A stretch of 64,000 bases of DNA, taken from Neurospora tetrasperma FGSC 2508 (taxonomy: Eukaryota > Ascomycota > Sordariomycetes > Sordariales > Sordariaceae). Within the stretch, counting starts at the first letter, position 1; each line of letters starts with the position of its first letter. Shown here one piece after another: positions 14,569 to 25,366 of this stretch. The notes under the pieces are model-generated. The model did no database searches. It was not told where the DNA came from and worked only from the letters and a program-made list of their open reading frames with translations. Location of the stretch: contig NW_009799103.1 in NCBI RefSeq assembly GCF_000213175.1, forward strand, positions 399,295 through 463,294. The letters run 5' to 3'. A program made the translations under genes and the position numbers.

Positions 14569-17328
14569 TTAACCGACCATCACCGTCATCCCTTTGACAT
14601 TCTTCCCAACCACCTCCACAGCAGCAGCTGCATGTGCCAGTCCCGCCCCTTCTAGAGTCCTAACTTGCACCGTAACTTTCTCCCTTGGCCACAGCGTCAA
14701 GTAATTATCCTCCCAAATCACCGGCACCACATCCCTTCCTTCTTTGTTTACCAAGTTGAGAATGATGAAGAAGGCAGGAAAGGAAGAATGGTTTTCTAAC
14801 GTCACCTGCACCTTCGAAGAAGACTCGTACTCAGAATGCCCCTTGGACCAAGCAGTCACGCTGACACTCACGTTCGCAGCAGGTAGCTTGTTGAGGGCTG
14901 TGTAGTCGCTATACTTGGTTACAGGCGTGTAGTACCAATTGGAGTTGTCCCAGGCTACAGTGTCGAGGTTGCTGGAGAGCCAGTAGATGTTGCTGCTCAA
15001 CTCTGTGTCTTTGGAGGTTGGATTGGAGTTAGGAGAGTTGTCGGAGAGGACTAAACGAAGAAAGACCACATCTTTGATATCCTCAAAAGCAGAAGCCAAA
15101 GAAGTGATTTCCCTGCTTGTATTCGGCTCGGTTGTCGTTTTTATTGTCTTGGTGTATAGTGTCTTTCCAGTTGGATCTATTATTTCGATATCGATACTTC
15201 TTGGGCCTTCTTTGTCCAAAGACCTATTGATAAGAACCACGTTCTTCTTGACGTAGTCGAACGCCACATGCTCAATCCGACTACCGACTTTGGCACCGAA
15301 ATACGCCCCGGCAGGATGCATGTAGTAGTCCCAGATAGACCAGTGCAAGCTTGGAAAAGCACCGTTTAACATCCAGTAGATCATACCCGTGGCAGGCCGC
15401 TTGGGGGAGTTCCAGTTGGCTGCGTACCCTTCGAATTGGGCGCGGGTGGCTTCGTAGTCGGTGATTTGGGTCTTTTGGACATAGTCCTCGAGAGAAGTGG
15501 GTGCGCCCCACCGGTTCCAGAGACCAGAGTTGTAGATGTTGCGGTTGCGGAAGCTGGATGTTTCGGTGGAGGACATGTGGAACAAATCTTTGTTGGGGTT
15601 CTTCCAGAGGTCGGTGAGGTCAGATGGAGAGAGGAATTTGTGCAGGCTGGATAAGTCGGGGGTTCCAACGCCCGCGCCTAGTTCTGAGCCGAAACCGAAT
15701 GCTGCTCCAAAACGGCTAGCGCTTGGTTCGGTGTCGTACCAGTAGTTGGGAGGGACCCAGTCGTAGGGACCTTCCATCTTTAAACCGGGCGAGCCCATGA
15801 AGGAGGGGAATCCTCCCCTCTTTGAAGCGGAGGATAGTACAGGTGTTGGCCAGTCTTGAAGTCGAAGGGTGTTCATGTACATTGGTGCTGCCTTGGAATC
15901 TGGCCAGTAGTCGCTGCCGATGAGGTAACCTAGGATACTCGGGTGAGTTTGAAGCATCCCGGCTTCGTGGAACATGCTCGCGTTGGCGATACCGTAATCG
16001 TCTTCGCTCCAGACTGGGGTTGGGACTGCCAGGTCCTGGTTGTAGCTCCATGCCTCCCATTTGTCGCAGCACTCCCATCCGGCGAGGATCATGATGCCTA
16101 GCCGGTCGGCGATCTGGTAGAGTTCCGGGTGCTCGTTCTTGCCTTCGAGGCGGATGGTGTTGAAGCCGAGGTCGAGAATGTATTGAGCTTCGGATTCGAA
16201 TTTGGTAGAAGAGAAGCGGAGGAACATGTCGGGGGCGTAGCCAGCGCCAAGAACTTGGAATGGTTGGCCGTTGATGAAGAAGGTGGTGTCGTCGTACGAG
16301 TTAAGCTGGGAGGTGACGGTGCGGAAGCCGAATACTGCGGAAACCTGGTCGGAGAGGGTGTTGTTGGAAGCGAAGACGGAGAGTTGAGCGTTGTAAAGTG
16401 GTTGGGAACCCCATTGCTTTGGCCACCAGATGGCTGGCTTCTGGACAGTGGTAGTGAGGGTTACGTCTGTGGTAGACAGAGGCGGGAGAGTGGCGGTTTG
16501 GGACCAGGTTAGTGTCTCGCCGGTGTAGCCTTCTGGGAATACGGTGCCGGTAACGGTGATGGTTACTTCTTCATTCTCCAAGTTCTGGGCACGGGATTTG
16601 AGAGTCACGTTCGCGGGTGAGCTATCCCAGGGCGTTCCCAGCTGGGTCACCACTCGTAGGGGTCCAAGAGCAACAGATCCGGTCTGCTTGATTTCCACAT
16701 CTCGCCATACTCCTGTGCCATTGTCTGCAGGCCACGGATTCCAGTCCCCCCAGCCCAACGCAAAGTCGGCGTAGTAGCTCGTGGGATGTGCCTGGATGAG
16801 CAACGCATTGTCCCTGTCAACCAAATCAGTGATGTCGTACGTATGTCCTCCATAGCTACCCGCCTGTGTCTTCTTGTCCGCTACTTGTTTTCCATTCAGA
16901 TACACGTCGGCGCGGGAAGTGATTCCATGCGTGAGAAGATGGAAGTATTTTCCAGCTCCTGGATCCAGTCCGAATTCCTGTCGGTACAGCCACGGGACTT
17001 CAAACTGCTTGCTGTCCACTCTTCGGAGGTTGTCCGAGTAGAATAGCTCGGTGTCGTTGTAGATGCCGGCTTCTAGCAGGCAGCCCATCAGGGTGCACTT
17101 GGATGTGTTGACGTGCAGCCATCCTGATGTGTCAATGCCTGGACGGGAGAGAGCTTCCAAATCACTTGCTGCTTTTGTTGATGACTGCAAGTACCATGCA
17201 GGAACGGGTGCTATTTGGCCTGGTGTTGATACTAGAGCGCTGCTAGAGTCTGCCGCAGTGGTTATGGCAATACCAAGGATGGCGCCGAACAACACCTGAA
17301 GCGTTAATGGAGACTTCCTGAGGTGCAT
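14569..17328 (-). CDS. secreted GH2 exo-beta-D-glucosaminidase
   Basis: Single exon, 919 residues from the ATG at 17328. An in-frame ATG 18 codons earlier (17382) exists, but the later one places a clean signal peptide (MHLRKSPLTLQVLFGAILG) at the very N-terminus. GH2 domains follow: a jelly-roll sugar-binding domain with WGDWNPWPADNGTGVWRDVE, an Ig-like domain, then a TIM barrel. In the barrel, NTIRLEGKNEHPE and LAGWECCDKWE are typical of the exo-chitosanase branch. The acid/base Asp lies in YLIGSDYWP (Asp473) and the nucleophile Glu in GFGSELGAG (Glu549), nearly matching Asp469 and Glu541 of Amycolatopsis CsxA. Family members release glucosamine from the non-reducing end of chitosan oligomers outside the cell. 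Beta-mannosidase is less likely because that branch has an Asn-Glu acid/base pair. It converges on the mannitol dehydrogenase gene. Confidence 0.88.
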   Translation of the reverse strand: MHLRKSPLTLQVLFGAILGIAITTAADSSSALVSTPGQIAPVPAWYLQSSTKAASDLEALSRPGIDTSGWLHVNTSKCTLMGCLLEAGIYNDTELFYSDNLRRVDSKQFEVPWLYRQEFGLDPGAGKYFHLLTHGITSRADVYLNGKQVADKKTQAGSYGGHTYDITDLVDRDNALLIQAHPTSYYADFALGWGDWNPWPADNGTGVWRDVEIKQTGSVALGPLRVVTQLGTPWDSSPANVTLKSRAQNLENEEVTITVTGTVFPEGYTGETLTWSQTATLPPLSTTDVTLTTTVQKPAIWWPKQWGSQPLYNAQLSVFASNNTLSDQVSAVFGFRTVTSQLNSYDDTTFFINGQPFQVLGAGYAPDMFLRFSSTKFESEAQYILDLGFNTIRLEGKNEHPELYQIADRLGIMILAGWECCDKWEAWSYNQDLAVPTPVWSEDDYGIANASMFHEAGMLQTHPSILGYLIGSDYWPDSKAAPMYMNTLRLQDWPTPVLSSASKRGGFPSFMGSPGLKMEGPYDWVPPNYWYDTEPSASRFGAAFGFGSELGAGVGTPDLSSLHKFLSPSDLTDLWKNPNKDLFHMSSTETSSFRNRNIYNSGLWNRWGAPTSLEDYVQKTQITDYEATRAQFEGYAANWNSPKRPATGMIYWMLNGAFPSLHWSIWDYYMHPAGAYFGAKVGSRIEHVAFDYVKKNVVLINRSLDKEGPRSIDIEIIDPTGKTLYTKTIKTTTEPNTSREITSLASAFEDIKDVVFLRLVLSDNSPNSNPTSKDTELSSNIYWLSSNLDTVAWDNSNWYYTPVTKYSDYTALNKLPAANVSVSVTAWSKGHSEYESSSKVQVTLENHSSFPAFFIILNLVNKEGRDVVPVIWEDNYLTLWPREKVTVQVRTLEGAGLAHAAAAVEVVGKNVKGMTVMVG

Positions 17329-18617
17329 CGTGAAGAGCCCACGGTGGATGGGCGCTGTGGTGAGGCTAGAGGTAGCGGGCAATTGCGGCCTTCGCAGCGT
17401 CGCGATCGAGGAACATTACACGAGGGCACCTTATACCAGGCTTCCATTCATGGTATGATTTGGGCGTCGCGATTATCCTGCTCCAAGGCTTTGACGTGTA
17501 ACTTTGCAAGCAGAAGAATGCCCGCGCAAATTAAAATCAACGTTACATGTCGTGTCACCAAACAGCCCAGTATAAAGGCTGTTATTGGAACCCTGCCAGC
17601 CACTTTATTGTTGCGTCTCCGGGCTTCCGTTTCTGGAGGATGAATCGCCAACGGCACGGGAGGTAATATGACACGGGTAAAGGAGAGGATCGCGGATGAT
17701 TTGCGATACATATTACGACAAGAAGGGAGATTGTTTATTCGAAACATGGGCCAGGGCGGGTGAGGTGTTGTGATGGATGAGAAGTTGCCCCTGTGTGTGG
17801 ACGTTCCATTCGTTTGGGGAGTCCGCTGTGTGGAAATTGTTAGTGCCTGTTATAGCAGCTTCCGAGCCGGCACTTATAGGGCTCATTGATTGGCCTCCAG
17901 GAGCCAAAGGAAGTGGAAGGGTCCGGGCCACTTCAATAGCGGCAGGGTAGGAATGGTGGAGTACAGAAAGGCAATGATAAACAAAGCTAAGTGCACTACA
18001 CTAACATTGGCTTTGAGACAAGAACATGATCGACAGACAACCTCAAGCCATCTTCACATGCAAGGGAATTGCCGGCAATGATGATTGGGAAAAGTTCATT
18101 TGCCCTACAAAGACATTTCAACTCCAGTCGTTTTCTGTTGTTCCTCCTCATCACTTCCAGTCAGCACAAGCACATGTCAACACTGAACCCCGCCTTCAAA
18201 GGACCCATTTTCAGTGTACTCGTTCCATTCGAGCTCTCACCATGACGTCACTACATCAACAAATCCATCAAGGTCCACGAATAACACAAAGTCAAGGAAA
18301 ACGACATGTGCCATCCCATTTCTTTTTTCGACGTCGCTTAACAGATGCGATGCGATGACAGCCACTTCCGGCTACTCCCGCCCATTCCAACCCAATTGGA
18401 TGGAGCTTTAGTCCGTATCACATCTACCAGGCACCCCTCAGGCGATCTGGTAGGGTGTCGTCCGTCTCCTCCATCCGACCTCCAACTGCCGATTTATCGT
18501 CACCTATATCAACCTCCCTCTTCCCACCAACTTGAATTGTGATCATTCTTTGGACAACATCATTACAAGACCAAGCTGTATACTCCCCAACACCCACGAG
18601 ACTAGCGACCAACCAAG
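17329..18617. other. divergent promoter region between glucosaminidase and caleosin genes
   Basis: 1.3 kb between two gene starts pointing away from each other, so it holds both promoters. A TATA-like TATAAG on the minus strand (17430-17436) suits the glucosaminidase. No gene seen. Confidence 0.55.
17430..17436 (-). promoter_or_regulatory. candidate TATA box of the glucosaminidase gene
   Basis: TATAAG on the minus strand, about 100 bp upstream of the chosen ATG at 17328. Confidence 0.4.
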
Positions 18618-19664
18618 ATGCCGGTCAGAGTAGTTCCTAGAGAGGATGAACAGGTCGACGACGAAAGACAAGGCGTCGACTTTGCTACTGCCGTCTCCAA
18701 CTGTCCTCCCACGGCTGAACGTCCCCAAGCAATCGACATTGATGTCGACATCTACAAGCCTAGCATCGCTCGCGCGAACGTGGCCCCATCGACCGAGCAG
18801 CCCGAGGGCAGTGCCGAATATGTCGACGCCCTAGACCTCAAGGACTACGTATGTCACCCAACCCTCTCTATCTCCGTTTACCCTCCAAGTCCACTCGCTA
18901 AAATCCATCCTCCCCACACGCAGACCGTCCTCCAACAACACTGCATGTTCTGGGATCGCGACAGGGATGGCGTGATCTGGCCACAAGACACCTTCATTGG
19001 CTTCTACGAACTCGGCTTCAACCTCTTTTTCTGCTTTTTAGCGACACTCGTCATCAACCTCAACTTCTCGTACCCGACCCGTCTCGGTGTCTCCTACATT
19101 CCTGACCCCTACTTCCGGCTGTATCTGCCGTCCATCCACAAGGCCAAGCACGGCTCGGACTCGGGCACGTACGACAAGGAAGGCCGATTCGTGCCGCAGG
19201 CGTTTGAGGACATGTTCAGCAAGTGGGACAGGGGCGACAAGGGCGCGCTGTCGGCGGGCGAGCTGTGGAACATGATAGCTGCCAACAGGCTCGCTGCGGA
19301 CCCGTTCGGTTGGGCTGCGGGCATCTTTGAGTTTGGGGTGACGTGGTTGCTGGTGCAGCAGGACGGGATGGTGGACAAGGAGGATCTGAGGAGGATTTAT
19401 GATGTGAGTAACCATCCATTGTCCCGGGTTAACCCTTTGCCAAGAGCTATACTAACAAGAAGTGTTTGGTCGCAGGGCTCCATGTTCTTCAAAATCAGGG
19501 AGGCCTACCGCACCGAAAAGGGATGGAACAAGGGTTTCGGCCTCCGCGAGTTCTTTAACCTGGGCCGGGAGCAGTGGGCTAAGAACAAGAACAGGTGCCC
19601 CTCGTTGGATAGCGTTGTCAGTAAGGTTGAGAAGACTGTTACGCAAAAGTTGCACAGGGCCTGA
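18618..19664 (+). CDS. caleosin / peroxygenase-like lipid-body protein
   Basis: Three exons, 18618-18848, 18924-19403 and 19476-19664; 299 residues. The 75-bp and 72-bp introns end in CAG, the second with an ACTAAC branch site. Exon 2 opens with a single EF-hand, FWDRDRDGVIWP (calcium ligands Asp88, Asp90, Asp92). A hydrophobic segment with a proline (about 101-129) corresponds to the caleosin membrane hairpin and proline knot. SIHKAKHGSDSGTYD carries His149/His153; with His83 before the EF-hand these match the haem-ligand histidines of peroxygenase-type caleosins. Caleosins sit on lipid droplets or ER and hydroxylate or epoxidise fatty acids using hydroperoxides. The N-terminal 77 residues are acidic and probably disordered. 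The first intron has no stop in frame (see findings). Confidence 0.9.
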   Translation: MPVRVVPREDEQVDDERQGVDFATAVSNCPPTAERPQAIDIDVDIYKPSIARANVAPSTEQPEGSAEYVDALDLKDYVCHPTLSISVYPPSPLAKIHPPHTQTVLQQHCMFWDRDRDGVIWPQDTFIGFYELGFNLFFCFLATLVINLNFSYPTRLGVSYIPDPYFRLYLPSIHKAKHGSDSGTYDKEGRFVPQAFEDMFSKWDRGDKGALSAGELWNMIAANRLAADPFGWAAGIFEFGVTWLLVQQDGMVDKEDLRRIYDVSNHPLSRVNPLPRAILTRSVWSQGSMFFKIREAYRTEKGWNKGFGLREFFNLGREQWAKNKNRCPSLDSVVSKVEKTVTQKLHRA

Positions 19665-20347
19665 ACGCACAAAAGAAGGAACATGGCCGCACAAATCCTT
19701 GGTCCTGCCAACATTCGAACATAGACATACGAGCATAACCGGGATTTTAGAGGTATAACACTATAGACTCGTCAATATAGCTGCCGAAAACATGCGCATT
19801 GCCGTTCTGGTGTGTAGCAATGTCCCGCACTTGAAGAGGCGGGGTTGTGCCGTTGTTGCAATGCTGACCAGTAGATCAAGCTGAGGATAATAACCGGCAA
19901 CGAACCATGCAACTTGACCGATGAACAAGGAGGTAGGTAATTAGACCTAGTTCTTTTCTTGGCTGTCTACCTCTACCTATCAGTGTTTTTTTTTTCTTTC
20001 TCCTTTTGTTTCTTTAATCTTTTTTCTTTAAAAAAACATTCATTATTATTATCATTGTTGTTTTTATCATTGTTATTTTTATTATTGTTGTTATTGTTGT
20101 TGTTGTGTGTGTGTGTCGGTGTGTGTGTGTGTCGGTGTGTGTGTGTGTGTCGGTGTGTGTGTGTGTGTGTGTATCACAGATAGCCTTCTTGGGTATTCTT
20201 ACCTTTAAAATACAACGGATTAGTTGCTTATGTCTTGGGACTTGGACACCTTTATCCACCTAGCTTCTGTGTTGTATTCATTGTTACTGCGATTTTGACT
20301 GGTTCACCACCTCTACCTATTCATTGCTCTTGCTTTCGGTCCGAGTC
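19665..20347. other. shared 3' region with microsatellites
   Basis: Convergent 3' ends of the caleosin and HET genes. It holds T-rich and TTG/TTA repeats (20038-20105) and an interrupted TG array (20105-20172). No gene seen. Confidence 0.6.
20105..20172 (+). repeat. TG microsatellite interrupted by CGG at near-regular spacing
   Basis: Runs of TG are broken three times by a C giving TCGG, at intervals of about 16-20 bp, next to a TTG/TTA-rich stretch. Confidence 0.85.
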
Positions 20348-22833
20348 CTACACTAGGAAGAAATCCCGTCTCTCCTCTCTGAAGATGATCTCTCCATCCA
20401 TGATGCCATCGCAGTATGCGTCTCCCACGTAGGTGAATGTGTTGTCTTCGTCCGTGGGTCGTAACACGAAAGGGATCCGGGCCCCTGGAAATACAACAAC
20501 CACGTCCCCGGGTTGCATGTTGGAGGGTCCCATACCCATGTACCCTTCTTTTGTGAGGTATAGCCTCATTCCGATCATTTTTCCCGTAGCGCTGCGGTAG
20601 TAATATCCTTTATCTGCGTCTAATTCGTATAAGAAGTATACAGTAGAGGTAGCTTTCTTCTTCTCATCTTCTAAAGTACGTCTCCATTTTTGATATTCGA
20701 GGGCGAAACCAGCCTTTGCCCTCGTGTCTCCCATCGTATCTTTTTGCCAATCCTCTGTTATATCTCCAACGGGCACACGCCAAAGTGCCTCCTCTCTTCG
20801 TGCTGGAGTTGCATATATGGGTTTGTTCTTCTGCTTCGAGAGCTCCCATAGTTTGTCCCACTTTTCAAAGAACTCAATGCTCTCACGCCATCTGTTTATC
20901 GTCGAAGTAACAACCACCTCTTCTATGGTATCAACCAGATATCCTCGTAGACCCAGCACACTAGCAGGTGTAGTCGGCACCATATCGACTGAGCGATGAG
21001 GCCCGCATGCCATGAACATATCCGTGTCACTGAGTGAATAATAAAAAGGATATCTTAAGTCAGACCTCCAATCCGGTACCCACGATGGTAGTTGTTCATC
21101 ACTCCCATCGTCGAGGATTGTTTTGGGAAACTGCGAATAAGAAAGAACCTCAACCGGGAATTCACGCTTCGTCTTGCTGATGATAGCCTTTGCTACGTCG
21201 GTTAGGATTTGCGCAGTGCTCGTTTGACTTGAATAATCGGGTTGGAACTCCAGCTGATTGATATCCGTCGCCAGACCCAGCAAAGCATAAATTCGATCTC
21301 TGTACAACGTCGTCTCTCCACCCCGATTTCCCCTCGTGTACGTACCGACGAGCAGCGTGAATAGATCGTCACCCCCCACTCCTTTCGAGATCTGCTGAAT
21401 TGTTCTCCGAGTTAGGTATGACCTAAATGTATATCCTGACAAGCCATCAAAGGCTTCGGCCACATCATCCGACACCCCCACCCCGGCTATTTTGCGGTGG
21501 GTGCAGATGGGGCTTACCCCGCCCCAATCCGACATGTCGTTTCGCTTGTGCCCAGGCCATTGTACGGCGCGAAGCGTACAGACGGGAATTGTCCCAAGAA
21601 TATCGTAGCTCACCGGCGGCTTCGTTCCACACACAAAGACAGTGTCGGCGCAGTGGCACGCCTCCTGCACGACCCACAAGCGCGTAAACCATGGGCGTCG
21701 GAAAAAAGCTTGCAACTCTCCCGACACCCCCATACGACCAAGTCTTGCTGCTCCATCCTCCACGACTGCCACAACGGTCTTTCCGGTGCTTGCATCGGCC
21801 TTGTTTGTGGTGCAGACCACTGCTGCTTCGTCCAATGCCTCGATATCGGTGACGTCCACGCCCAGTCCTAACTCAACCCCAATTTCAACCTCATCGCTGT
21901 TACCAGCAGTAGCGTCACCACCACCAGGGGCATTGACGACCCCATCACCTCCACAGGTAGTTCCAGTGCCTCCCTCAACACCAATACCACAATCGATCTC
22001 CTTTCCTAGAGGTAGAGATACCTCCTTCTCCTTCGTTACCCCAATCCTCTCTTTCCTCTTCTCACCCACGTTGCCCTCAGCTGAGATACGCAGTGAGTTA
22101 CGCACATATTCATTCGTCAACTTCAAAATCTTTTCCAAATCGCCCAGGCGAATTCCAACAATCTCAAACTCCTTCCCCAGCTCCGCCAATACATCCATCA
22201 CTTCATCTGACCCGTCCGCTGCCGGACCCAGCCAAATCAGCACCTGCTTGGCGCGCGAGTATATCTGACTCATAAGTCCGACTTGAACAGCCTTTTCATC
22301 CGAATCAGATTGATCGATGCAGAGTTGATCGATCCAGAGTGTCAGTATGGCCGAAGGGTGGTCGCGGTGGTGTATAGCGCGCAAATGACGCAGACAAGTG
22401 TCCAGCGAGGTTGTTATCCGGATTATACACTTCTCTCCATTCAGAGCATCAGCCCCAGCCCTACCGCCGTCGACGGTATCGACCTCGTTGTCATCGGAAG
22501 AAATATCGACAGCGCTGAGACCGCTTGCAAGGCTTGCATCTGCATCTGATTCTGCATCGTTGCCGTTGCCGTTGTCGCTGGTGACATTGGACGAATCGAT
22601 GTATATCAGATGCGTCTTGTCGTCGCTGCCCCACGCGTAGGAGAGGGCTTTGAAGGGTGCAGGCGGGCGATAGGCGTGGTGTAGAGGCGGCAGTGGAGCG
22701 GGGAGGAGAAGTCGGCGGAGGGGTAGAGCTCGAGGAGGCGGATTTCGGTGGCGGGGGTGTTGAGGGGGATGGTGGTGTAGGAGAGTTCTTGGTGCTGAGG
22801 TGGTAGTGATGAGGGGGAGGTGTTGTTGTCCAT
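20348..22833 (-). CDS. HET-domain protein gene with a reading-frame break near its N-terminus
   Basis: The main frame ends at 20348 and stays open upstream past 22633. It carries the three HET motifs in order: ALSYAWG (about 22633-22650), LWIDQLCIDQ, and RPWFTRLWVVQE. A low-complexity acidic/Ser insert of about 50 residues separates the first and second motifs. A Gly/Val/acid-rich insert of about 110 residues separates the second and third. The expected start of a HET domain (SYTTIPLN, then EIRLLELYPSADFSSPLHCRL) lies just upstream, from ATGs at 22899 or 22833, but in a different frame. The frames overlap near 22660-22700 with no GT...AG intron between them. Options are a pseudogene, a sequence error, or translation from the ATG at 22384, which would lack the first motif. 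The C-terminus has no recognised domain. HET proteins act in allorecognition and cell death. Confidence 0.7.
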
Positions 22834-22899
22834 GATTGGGTTTTGGCGGTTTAGGATTGTTTCAGTATGCGAGGAATGGTCTAGAGATGGAGGCGTCAA

Positions 22900-24599
22900 G
22901 GAAGGAGGTGTTTTTGGGACCAGATTGAGGTTTTGATGGTTGATGGATTGATATCGCTCACTTCCTCGTGAAATGTTGATGGAAAGAGAGCGGGGTCAGA
23001 GAATCGATACCCAAAGAAGCCGATGTCCGGCGGGTAAGCGCAAGGTGCCAATGCAGGAATGACTTGTGAGTTTACGGCAAGTCAAGCTCGATTGGATGGT
23101 ATAGTTTGGTGAGGCTGAAGTGGCGTTCCAAATGTGTCCTAGGGACCTGAACACCTATCCCTCACTTCGTTGTTATCTTGGATCGCGCCAACTCGGAACG
23201 ACTGTGCTGACCACTCAGAATCAAAACCGACACACCCTTTTCTCTTCACATGCACATCTTCCTACAAACACCTACACTCCGACCTTTCTGAGGTGATGAA
23301 CATGCACTGCAGTCTTTCCATCATCCAATCCTTGGCCGAGGGAGGTATTCGATCTCACACCTTCTATACTTCCTCTTTTTCACTCGTTGGACTACGAGAA
23401 GTGGGTGCCATATTAGTTCCCCACGAAACCTGCGTGCATTCGCAACGCTGGTTTTCCATTTGCAGCCCAATTGGGCACCCGACTGAAGTCAACTTGCATA
23501 AACAGCGCTACGTAGATTGCAGCCACGCGAAGCTTGGATTGACTGGGAGTATATGTGCATGCAAAAACAAATGTAGAATTGTCTTCTCATATTGTCTCGA
23601 TTTTACCTCTATTGAAAGGGGTTCGTGATGTGGATTTGTTGTACAGCGCAAACTGGCAGACAACAGGGACACTCGAGTTTTTGAGCACCAGCACAAAGTT
23701 TAATCAGCCAGAAAAAACCTCAGTCCACTTGATCAGAACCGCTATTACTTTCATAGGCGTCAATAAAGCAAGAAATGGTACGAATGTCATGTGTGCCGGC
23801 AACTATCAAGGGTACAGCCGTATTTCCGTTTCTCCATAGCCTGAGATCTTTGGAAATCATCACCAAAACGCGCACTTTCCGTTCTCATCAGTCTTCTATG
23901 TCTAAATGTTCTGCAATACACACGGAGATATACAGAAATTTAACGTTGTGCGTTGTGGCACGGCATCGGCAAAGGCTCCGAAGCGCAGGCAGAGTGAGTG
24001 TCTCAGCGACCCTTTTTTCGACACGAGTCACAGTCTGAACACAGCATATGTCTCCATCTACATGGCATGCATGCTTCAGCACTTACCTCTGTAGTGATGG
24101 CAATTGCACCTAAGCATGCACTTTGATGCTGGGCTTGAAAAATCCAGAAGGAAAAACTTCATTCTCGCAACCTACATCACCGGTGAACTGCAAGTCAATT
24201 GCAAGCAGATTGATCTCATTATATCCAACAACTAAACTATCATCCAACTACAAACAGCAAATACAACGTGTAAGAACACGAAAACATGGAAGCCAGGCAC
24301 CACGCGTGACACATGCTGCACCGGGTCCAGTCCCTTGCATGCAAACCGATGCCGCCAACCTTGAATGGAATGTTTGTTCCCGGCTCGGCACCCGAGATCC
24401 CCCTTGACCCCTTTGCGCTTCGGTTCGCGAATTACCCAATCACCACGAAATATTTACATTCCACCCCATTCTCGTCCCTGCTTCCACTACCGCGTTACCG
24501 CAGCACCATTCCCCTCCCTTCCCTGGCCTTCTTCTCAAAATCTTCACTCCCGACCGTCGCTCCAACCAGCGCCCCCCTCCTAGAAACCAGGAAAGCAAT
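22900..24599. other. 1.7-kb spacer with no supported gene
   Basis: It contains the promoter of the HET gene and, at the right, the 3' side of the NTF2-like gene. Short ORFs such as 23170-23628 show no codon bias or recognisable family. Confidence 0.5.
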
Positions 24600-25248
24600 C
24601 TATGGCTGTCCAGGCACCTGATAGCTGCCCCCGATATCCAAAAGATAAGCCATCGAGTTCCACTCAACATCCAGGCTATTAATCAGCCACATCTTCTTCT
24701 TCTTGTCGTACACGGTTCCCACGACGGCGATGCCGCGCACGGCCTTTTGGGCGACGCCAAACGTGGCGGTCCAGATGAGCGTGATGTACTTGCAGTTGAA
24801 GGTGGAGAAGGTCACTTGGAGGGGGAGGTTGTCGGGCTGTTTGTTATTAGGTAGTACCTAGTTAGAGAACTGCAGTGAAAGTGAAGAGAGAGTAGTAAAG
24901 ACAGGAAAAAAGGGAACGAACCATAACAGTCATATGATCCACAAACTCCTGCTTGTTCGCAAACGTAGGGACTGATCCATCCAACGGCTTCCCAATCAAA
25001 ATGTTGATGCTACCGCTTGTGTCTCTAAAGTCGTCCGTGAGGTACTTGGCATCGGCCGGGTTCCAGGCGCTGATCATGCGTACGTAGGCGTCCCGGAGGA
25101 GGTTGGCATCTTCCTCGCAGAGGCACTTGTCGCCGCCGTAGGTGCGGGATTCAACCACAGCTCTGGATTCGGACTGGGGGAGGGCAACGGCGGAGGTTAG
25201 GGCTGTGAAGGCGGTAGCGAGGATGGTGAGAGATGGGAGGAGATGCAT
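24600..25248 (-). CDS. small secreted NTF2-like (SnoaL-fold) protein
   Basis: Two exons on the minus strand, 25248-24922 and 24836-24600, with an 85-bp intron (GTTCGT donor, CTAAC branch, CAG acceptor); 187 residues. A signal peptide covers about residues 1-22 (MHLLPSLTILATAFTALTSA). The mature part matches the NTF2-like cone fold: an N-terminal helical stretch (DANLLRDAYVRMISAWNPAD, then YLTDDFRDTSGSIN), followed in exon 2 by alternating beta strands. Three cysteines in the mature protein (CLC near 42-44 and one in FNCKY) could form a disulfide. Such secreted NTF2-like proteins are common in ascomycetes and have no established function, so no enzymatic role is claimed. Confidence 0.8.
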
Positions 25249-25359
25249 CTTTGAGGTCTGGAGTTGGGGGTTACTGGCGGTGACGGATTAGACTGAGGAA
25301 TGTTGGACTGGTGAAGCGGGATGAGAGAACAGCAGGGGAGAGTCGAGGGAGGAGCATCA

Positions 25360-25366
25360 CTTATAC
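25360..25366 (-). promoter_or_regulatory. candidate TATA box of the NTF2-like gene
   Basis: TATAAGT-like word on the minus strand, about 115 bp upstream of the ATG at 25248. Confidence 0.4.

Noticed and set aside
23340-23410. Second tRNA-like fold near CTCGT...ACGAG
   Set aside because: The loop is six bases, the T-loop-like part is eight bases, and no acceptor stem closes it.
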